NCBI GenBank assembly: GCA_965240365.1
Contig: OZ251218.1
Coordinates: forward strand, 2,728,001-2,792,000
Direction of reading: 5' to 3'
Length of the DNA: 64,000 nucleotides
Source: G965240365 sp965240365
Lineage (GTDB): Bacteria > Pseudomonadota > Gammaproteobacteria > Eutrophobiales > Eutrophobiaceae
The notes under the pieces are model-generated. The model worked only from the letters and a program-made list of their open reading frames with translations. It was not told the DNA's origin and ran no database searches. This document shows positions 20,101-29,700 of this stretch, in pieces; position 1 is the first letter of the stretch; each line of letters begins with the position of its first letter. The translations under genes were made by a program, and so were the position numbers.

Positions 20101-23100
20101 ACGGCGGGACCACCCTGGTTGACGCCGGCGCGCTGATTATCACCCACAGCAGCGCGCTCGGCCTGGCCACGGCCGGCAACGGGACCACCGTGGCCAGCGG
20201 CGCGACCCTGCGGCTTAGCGGCAATAATCTTGCCGTGGCCGATGCCCTGAGCCTCGGCGGCACGCTGGCCAGCCAGGGCGGCAATAACGAATACAGCGGC
20301 ACGATGACGCTCACGGGCGCGGGTCCGGTCACGCTGAACAGCGCCACGGCCAACAACACCCTGACCGTCTCGGGCGCCGCCAGCCTCGGCAACCAGCGGC
20401 TTAATATCACGGGCGCGGGCCATACCGCCCTCACGGGCGCCATCAGCGGCGGCAACCAGACGGCCGGCGGCATCGTCAAGGACGGCGCGGGCCGCCTCAC
20501 GCTGGAGGGCGATAACAACAGCTACATCGGCGCGATCCGGCTTGCCGATAACGGCGGCACGCTGCGCGTCAGGCACAGCAACGCGCTCGGCCGCGCCACG
20601 CTGGCCGGCCCCGTCACGATTGGGGCCGGGGCCACCCTGGAACTGGACGGCGGCGCGGGCAATCTGGCCGTGCAGAAGCGCGTCTTTCTGGCCAATAACA
20701 GCACCCTGCGCAACCTGAGCGGCGCCAACACCCTGCGTCCCCGGCTCACCATCACGCGCGGCGCGGCCAGCAGCCCCATTAGCGTCACCATCGACAACCG
20801 GCAGGCCCCGGCCTCGACCACGGACGCCAGCGCCAGCCTGACCCTGAGCGGGGTCAACCGCAACGCCACGGATTTCAGCGTTGCCCTGAGCTTCACCGGC
20901 CCCGGCAACACCTTCACCGGCCCCATCAACACCGGCGCGGACAGCAGCCTGAGCAAGGCAGGCACGGGCCGCCTCACGCTGAACGGGACCAGCAGCTACA
21001 CCGGCCTGACCGACATCCGCCAAGGCACGCTCATCATCGGCGAAGACAACGCCATCAACGCGGGCAGCCGCCTGATCGTGGGTCAGTTGCAGAGCGGCGC
21101 GAGCGCGGCCGTGCCGGGCGTGTTTGCGATGGGCGAGCACAATCAGACCTTTAGCGGCGTGCGGCTGAACGCCGGTTCCATCACGGCCAGCCCGAGCGCG
21201 CCGAGCACGGATGACACGCCCCCGACCCGGGGCATTCTGACCGTGACCCCCGCGCGCCAGACGGGTGAGCCGGACGGCAAGGGCGAATTTGACCTCCGCA
21301 GCGGCACGATTCAGGCGATCCTCGCGGGCGCGGATGTCAATGTGATGAAGCGCAGCGACGGCACCACGGCCGCCGACCAGACCCCCACCGGGGCGGCCGC
21401 CGACATTGGCGGCACCGTGCGCCTCAGCTACACCGGCAGCCACCTCTACACCGGCGAGACCCGCATTCTGGCCGGCCGGCTGCTGTTTTCCGGCAGCGCC
21501 AGCGGCAGCATCCTGGTGGTGGAAAACAACACCACCCACGACCTCAAGGGCCGCGAGGAAAGCTATCGCGGCGTGCGCCTGATCCGGGGCAGCATCGTGG
21601 ACACGGGCGATCCCGAGAACAGCACCAGCACGGGCAGCCTGACCGTCAACAGCGGCGGCGGCGTCCTGAGCGCCGGGGAATTTGACCTCAGGAGCGGCAC
21701 GGTCAGCGCCAAACTCGCGGGCTCGGGCGACCTGGTCAAGAACGCGGCCACGGGCGCGGGCGTCCCGAACCGGGTCATCCTCTCGGGCAATAACACCTAC
21801 AGCGGCCAGACCAGGATCAACAGCGGCATCCTGCGTATCACCAGCAATACCGCGCTGGGCACGGCCCCGATGGTCGGCGGCGTCACGCCCACGACCAACA
21901 CCACCGTCAACAGCGGCGGCACGCTGCAACTCGCGGTCTCGGGCAGCCTTAACATCCCGGCCACCGAAAGCCTGACGCTGGACGGCGGCCTGCTCCATTC
22001 TCTGAGCGGCGCCAACACCTGGGCCGGGAATATCGATCTCGACGACGACAGCCGCATCCTGGCCCAATCGGCCGAGAGCGCGGCCGGCGCCACCACGGCC
22101 CCGGCCGCGACCACCCTGAGACTTTCCGGCGCGATCGACAAGGACGGTCACAGGCTGACGCTGGAAGCCACGGGCGCCGGCACGACCGGCGACGGGACAG
22201 AGACAAGACGCCGCGCGGCCTCGTCCATCACCGTCCAGCGCGCGGGCACGGACACGAACGCCATCGCCATCACTGGCGCGGGCGGCCTGCGCAAGGCCGG
22301 CAGCGGTCTGGTCACGCTGGCCAGCCGCAACGACTACACGGGTCTGACCGACATCATGGGGGGCGAACTGAAACTGGACATCGCCCGGGCCATTCAGGGC
22401 GCCGCGGTGCGACTGGCCAACACCAGCGGGGCCAGGCTCACGGTGACGCAAGACACCACCATCGGCGCGCTCTCCGGCGGCGGCGCGAACGGCGGCAATA
22501 TCGAAATCACCAAAGGCCGCATCCTGACCGTGAACAGCGCCACGGGCGCGGACACCACGTACAGCGGCGTCATCAGCGAGACCGGCGCCTCAACGAACAC
22601 GGCGCGGGTCAGCCTCGTCAAGACCGGCGCGGGCAAGCTCACGCTGGGCGGAAGCAACAGCTACACGGGCACGACCACGGTCAGCAACGGCATCCTCGCC
22701 ATCAGCCACAGCAACGCGCTGGGCACGGGCACGGGCGCGAACGCCCGCGTCACCGTGAACACCGGCGGCACGCTGGAACTCGAAGGCCCCACCAGCGGTA
22801 CCGGTCTCAGTCTCGGCAAGCTGCTGACCCTGAACGGGCCGGGTTTTAACAGCGGCACGACAGAATCGCCGTTGTATCAAGGCGCGCTGCACAACGCCCT
22901 CGGCAACAACACCTGGTCCGGCGCGATCACGCTGGCGGGCAATACCACCATCGTCCAGGCGATCCTCGGCAATACCCTGACCCTTAGCGGCGGGGTGGGC
23001 CTGGCCACGGACGTCACGGGCGCGACCCTGACCCTGGCAGGCAACGGCAATACCGCAATCACCAACGCCATCGCCACCGGCACGGGCGGCCTGAGCAAGA

Positions 23101-23700
23101 CCGGCGGCGGCACGCTCACGCTCAGTGCGACCAACACCTACACGGGCGTTACCCGGGTGGAAGGCGGCACGCTGAAACTCGGCCAGGACGCCGCGATAGA
23201 CGACGACAGCAGGCTGGTGGTCGCGGGCGGGACCTTCGACCTCGCGGGCTATGACAATACCTTTGACGGCGTGCAACTGCTCAGCGGCACGATTAGCGAC
23301 AGCGGCCGCACGGTTCTGAACCTGGACACGCCCGAATCCGTTACAGGCAAGCTCACGCTGAACAACGCCAGCACAAGCAGTCTCCGCTACTTCGACCTGC
23401 GGGAGGGCACGGTCAGCGCCCGGCTCGCGGGCACGGCGGGCCTGAGAAAGACGGGCGCGGGCAAGGTCACCCTGGCCTCCGCGAACAGTTACACCGGCGC
23501 TACTTTCATCGACGCGGGCACGCTCGCTATCGGCGACAACCACGCCCTGGGTTTCGATGACAGCGACGAAGCCGCGTCCACCACCACCACCACCGTCGCC
23601 ACGGGCGCGACCCTGGAACTGGACCCCGGGGCGGGCGAGACGCTCACCATCAACAACGAAAACCTGACCCTGAACGGGCAGGGCGTGCTTGACGGCGATG
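4430..23700 (+). repeat. two copies of a ~10 kb super-repeat inside the adhesin
   Basis: Distinctive segments recur in the same order about 9.4-10.3 kb apart. RRNFILESGTV is near 4500 and 14290. The TLTLNGG...LRLRK and CDRTTTLS segments are near 4770-4980 and 14570-14750. The INLIKRSDGTTA...DIGGTVRLSFAGAHPLTG block is near 5470 and 15270. ASRLVVGQL...NQTFSGVQLNAGSITASP is near 10740 and 21070. HLYTG...ESYRGVRLI is near 11130 and 21450. The boundaries are approximate, and the second copy is diverged and expanded internally. Confidence 0.7.
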
Positions 23701-26700
23701 TTCGCCAGGGCGCGCTGCGCAACGTCAGCGGGACCAACACCTGGAGCGGCGCGATCCGGGTGGCGAGCAATGCCACCACCATCCACAACGCCAACACCAC
23801 CGGCACGGCGCCCACGCTTATCCTGAGTGGTACCCTGACCCTGGAAAGCGCCACGGACCCGGCCGTGGCCGCCAACCTCACCCTCACGGGCGCGGGCAAG
23901 ACCCGCATCACGGGCCAGATTACCGGCCTCGGCGGCCTGATTAAACAGGGCGGGGGTACGCTGGTGGTTAATAACAGCAGCAGCACCAACCCGAACAACT
24001 ACCAGGGCGGCACTGAAATCAGGGAAGGCGAACTCGAACTTCAGGGCGGCGAGGCCAGCCCGGATCACGGCGCGGCCGGGCAGGGCGTGACGCTTTCCAG
24101 AGGCGCGACACTGCGCGTGAGCAACAACGAGACCATCGGCTCGCTCAAAGACGCGGCGGAAAGCAATCCGGGCGGCAATGTCGTAATTGTCAAGGGTCAG
24201 ACCCTGACGGTTGCCAACGCGACAGACACGACCTATTCCGGCGTCATCAGCGAAGCGAACCCCGCGGGCGAGACCTCCACGCTCAGCGCCAACCTTACCA
24301 AGACCGGCGCGGGCGTCTTTACATTGGCAGGCCAAAGCACCTACACGGGCCGGACCCGCGTTCAGGGCGGGACCCTGGCGCTGGGCCGGGACCAGGCCAT
24401 TAGCCGCGGCAACCAGCTTTTTGTAGAGAATGGCGCCACCTTTGCGCTGGGCCGGTTTAATAACACCTTTGCCAATAACACCGGCAGAACCGGCATTCTC
24501 AACAGCGCGCTGGTCTCCCTTTCCGACGGCAACATTACCCGCAACCCGGAAGCGGGCGAGAACCAGGGCGTGCTGACCGTGAACGGCGGACCGCTGCTCG
24601 GGGTGGGTTTTGCGCTGCGAAAAGGCGCGGTCAGCGCCATCCTGGCGGGCAACACGGGGCTTACCAAGCTCAACCCCTTGGATCGCACGGTGACTACGGT
24701 GGTATTGAGCGGGGCCAACCGCTACACGGGCCGGACCGATGTCAGTGAAGGCACGCTGGCACTGGGCGCGAATGATGTGATTCCCGATGGCAGCACGGTG
24801 GATATCGGGACTGATGATGCCAGCCCTGTCGCCGCCATCTTCGACCTGCGGGGCTTCAACGACACCGTGGCCGGCGTGGTGCTCCGCAGTGGCAATATCA
24901 ACGGCACGGGTACCCTGACCGTCAACAGCACCGGCAAATTTGACCTGCGGCGCGGTACCGTGCGCGCGGCGCTCGCGGGCACGGCCGACCTTGAAAAGAA
25001 CCAGGTGAGCGCGACGATAGCGGGCCCGGTCACCCTGAGCGGCACGAACACCTACGAGGGCGAGACCAATATCAACGCGGGTAACCTCACCGTCACGGGC
25101 AACAACGCCCTGCCCGACAACAGCGCGGTCACGCTCAACAATGACGCGACCAACAACAGCGCCAAGCTCATCATCCAGGCCAGCGAGACCATCGGCACGC
25201 TCGCGGGCGGGCACAACACGGGCGGCGGCCATATCGACATCACCAAAGGCCAGACCCTGACCATAAACCAGACCGCCCCCGGTGTTTACAACGGCGTTAT
25301 CCGCGAGATCGGTGATTCCACGACAGACCGCGCCAGCCTCATCAAGCAGGGCGCGGGCAAGCTCACTTTGGGCGGGACGAATCTCTACACGGGTCTGACC
25401 ACGGTTCGGGAAGGCATCCTGGCGGTTACCAACGATGACGCGCTTGGCACGGCCGACATGGGCACGCTCGTCAACACCGGCGCGGCGCTGGAACTGAGCA
25501 ACAACGTGACGGTCGTCAGTGAAGCCCTGACGCTGAGCGGGGCCGGCGTATCCGCCACGCCGGGCGCGCTGCGCAACGCCACGGGCGACAACACCTGGAA
25601 TGGCGCCATCACGCTGGCAGGCGACACCACCTTTGCCAGCGACAGCGGCCGCCTGACCGTGGGCAGCGCGTTGACCCTGACCCACAGCGACGAGGCCGCC
25701 GACCTCACCATCACGGGCGCGGGCGACACCACGCTGAACGGCCGCATTACGGGCCTCGGCGGTCTGATCAAACAGGGGGCGGGTACGCTGGTGGTCAGCA
25801 ACAGCAACAGCGCCAACCCGAACGACTACCTGGGCGGCACTGAAATCAGGGAAGGCGAACTCGAACTTCAAGGCGGCGAGGCCAGCCCGGATGACGGCGC
25901 GGCCGGGCGGGGCGTGACGCTGTCCACAGACGCGACGCTGCGCGTGAGCAACAGCGAGACCATCGGTTCGCTCAGAGATAATTCAGCCGACACCACGCCG
26001 GGCGGCAATGTCGTGCTGGGTGGGTTCGTCGTACTGACTGTCAACAACGATACCGACAACCCCACCACCTTTTCCGGCGAGATCAGTGACGGCGGGGGCT
26101 TTGGCCGACTCACCAAGGACGGCGAGGGCGTCTTTACATTGGCAGGTGAAAACACCTATACCGGCCTGACCACTGTCAAAGGCGGTACCCTGGCGCTCGG
26201 CAGAGATAACGCGATTGCCGGCAGCAATGTTCTGCGCATTGAGAGCGGCGGCATCTTTGACCTCCGCGCTTTCAGCAATGCCTTCACAAGAGGCGTTCAA
26301 CTGGCTTCCGGCGAGATCCGGGCCACGGGCGCGGACTCGAACCGCGATTCGAATCAGGGCAAGCTGTTTGTGAATAACCCCATTGGTGCATTTTCCCTTT
26401 TCAGCGGCACGATTGAGGCCAAGCTCGCGGGCACGGCGAAGCTCAGTAAAGTAACCACCGGCACGGTCAGACTGCGCGGCCTCAACAGCTACACGGGCAT
26501 TACCGAGATTTCTAAAGGTACCCTGGCGCTGGAAGGAAGCGATGATGTGCTTCCCACTAACACCAGGCTGGAAGTGGGCACTGTAAGGGTTTCCGGCCCC
26601 GATGCCACTGACGCCACCCTGGACCTCGGCACAACCAACGCCACCGTGGGCCATGTCCTGCTCCGCGGCGGCAACATCGTCCGCGCCGCGGGCGCGACCG

Positions 26701-29700
26701 CGAATCAGGGCGTCCTGACGGTTAATCCGGCCGCCGGCGACAAGATTGACCTCCGCCGTGGCACGGTCAGCGCGATCCTCGCCGGGGACGCGAACCTTGA
26801 AAAGGATAGCGTGACGATAACCTGGCGTGTACTTCCAGCGCCGGCCGTAACAGAAACCAGACAAGGCGTCGTCACCCTCTCCGGTCCCAACCGCTACACG
26901 GGCACGACCACCATCAACGCCGGCGAACTCGTCCTCACGGGCGGCGCCGCCCTCCCCGACAACAGCGCGGTCGCGCTCGCCACTGCCACCAGCGCCAAGC
27001 TCACCATCCAGAACACCGAGACTATCGGTTCGCTCTCCGGCGGCAGCGCCACGGGCGGCGGCATCGACATCACCAAAGGCCAGACCCTGACCGTCAACCA
27101 GACCACTGATGGCGTTTACAACGGCGTTATCAGCGAGGTCGGCGACACGGGCCGGGCCAACTTCACCAAGACAGGCGCGGCCAGACTCACGCTTGGCGGC
27201 CTTAATCTTTATACCGGCCTGACCACGATTAACGCGGGCACGCTGGCCATCGCCAACACCGGCGCGCTCGGCAGCGGCACGGGCAGCCTGGGTACCGTAG
27301 TCAACACCGGCGGCGTGCTCGAACTCGCGGGCGGCGGCCTCAACATAGAAGACGAAGAACTGGCATTGAACGACGGCACGCTGCGCAATGCGGCCGGCGA
27401 AGGGGACGCGGATAACACCTGGGGCGGCGCGATAACGCTGGCCGGCAGCGGCGGGCGCATTGACGGCACGGGCGGCCTGACCCTGGACGGCGCCATAGAC
27501 GGCACAACCGTCGGGCAACAGGATTTGACGATCGCCGGTTCGCTCACGGCCAGCTTCAACAGCGCCATCGGCGGCCGCGTGGCGCTGCGTGATTTTATCG
27601 TCGAAGGCGCGGCCCAAATCATCCTGAACGCCAACCTGACGGCCACGCGGCGCGTGACGTTCAGCAACATCACGGCGGCCGAGGCCGTCAACCAGACCGC
27701 CGGCGTACTGCGCGCGCCGGAACTGCTGCTGCAAAACAACGCCGGCAGCGTCAACCTGGTCAGCGAAGGCAACGACATCACCACGCTGGCGGGGGCGAAT
27801 CTGAACGGGCAACTCAACTACATCGACCGCAACGGCTTTACCATCGGCACGGTCGGGGATGTCAGCGGCATCACCACCAACAACGCCGGGGTCAGCCTCG
27901 CGGCGGGCCTCGCCGAGGCGGGCGCCCTCAACATCGGCGCGGACATCCGCGCCGGCAGCGGCGAAGTCCGGCTTGCCAGCCAGAACGGCGACATCAACGG
28001 CGCGGGCGGGGTTGTGGCTACTTCCAGCCGCCTGACAGTCACGGCCAGCGGCGGCATAGGCGTTAATGGCGCGTTCAGAACAGAATTCACCGGCACAGAA
28101 GCGGGCAGCCTGAATATCAGTACTTCAGGCGCGGGCGCGGCCGGCAACATCAACCTGATAGACCCGGGCCTGAACACCCGCGTGTTGGCACTCAACACGG
28201 ACGATGCCACCGCGCAAACCATACGCCTCCGTCGTCATTCCGGCGAAAGCCGGAATCCAGGACAAACAACTTCCGGCGAAAGCCGGACTCCGATCCTCGT
28301 AAACAACACAACCGCCGGCGCAAGCGCCCTTGACGCCAACGACACCCTCATATTCGACGGCCCCGCCCAACTCGACAGCGACATCAACACCAACAACCCG
28401 GCCTTCACCTTCAACGGCCCGGTCACAACCAACGCCAACCTGCCTACAGCAGGCAGGCCGCGCATCAACACCGGCCGGGGCGCGCTGACCTTCCGCTCCA
28501 CCATAAACGCCGGCGCGAACACCCTCGCGCTGACCTCCAACCGCCTGACGCTGTTCGACGACATCACCGCCGGCGCGCTCGACATGAGCGGCGCAACCGA
28601 ACTGGTCATCTCCGGCAACAGCCCGACCCTGAACGTCAACCCGGTCAACATCCGTTTCCCGAACACCATGACCGGCCGGGGCGCGCTGACCATTCCGGGC
28701 ATGCGCGGCCAGGACCTCGACGTGGGCGCGGGCCTCAGGCTGGCGGCCAACATGCGCGGCTACCGCGGGCACCTGATCATCGGCGGCCGCATCACGCCCG
28801 AGGGCATGACGCCTTACTACGGCCGCTCCGTGAGCAACATCAGGGTCAACGTGCCGAACCTGACCATCAGCCGTCCCATAGAGACCGGCGGCCCCCTGAC
28901 GCTGCTGGCCGGGGACATCCGGCTGACGGCGAACATCCGCACGGGCGGTCAGCTTGGCATCCTGGCCGCGGGGCCGAATGTGCCGGGGCTGTCGGGTTCC
29001 CGGGGCGTGATTGACGCCTCGGCCGGGCCGGTCAGGCTGAGCGTGCCGGCAGACCGCGTTGACCCGGCCCGGCCCTCGGCGGCGCTGGTGGCCGTTGGCG
29101 GCTTCGCCAGCTCGTCCAACATCAACCTGTCGCTGGCCCGGCGCGAACTTGATGTGGCCAGCGGCCAGGGCGCGGCCAGCTTTGACCCCGGCAGCCGCTT
29201 CACCGACCGCGTCACCGACCCCGCCTTCCGCGACTTTGTGGCGCGGCTGGGCATGACGCTCGGCGCCAGCGGGCCGCTTGGTCTGCAATTTGCGCAGGCG
29301 TTCTCCAGCAACCCGGCGGCGGGTCTGGTGGCCGCTGAGACCCTGGCGTTTGTGGATTTAAGCCTGCTTGGGGAAGAACTGACCCTGTTCGGCATGATTG
29401 GGGCCGGCATCGCGCTGTCGCTGTCGCAATGCGAAGAACAATACGGCTGCGCGCCCAACATCACCCTGGCAGAACTCGACACCCTGATCGAACAACTGGA
29501 GGCCCGCGTCAACGAACTTGAACGCCGCTGGGTGGAAGCGGACGACGCCGGGCAGGCGGTGGTCTATCAACAATTGTTTGACTACTGGCGCGAACTGAAA
29601 ACCTTTGAGGACTACCGTGAAGAGTTGAAAAGATACATCCTCACGGAAGAAGACCCCGGCGAGGACAGCCTGGAGGCGCTGCCGGAGGCGACCGGGGACA

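Noticed and set aside
14706..22451. Minus-strand open frame of 2,581 codons opposite the adhesin, with similar ones at 7258-11106, 22590-25871 and 11703-14675
   Set aside because: The translations are Ala/Gly/Arg-rich with no domain, and their length follows from the GC-rich, repetitive codons of the sense strand. They are shadows.
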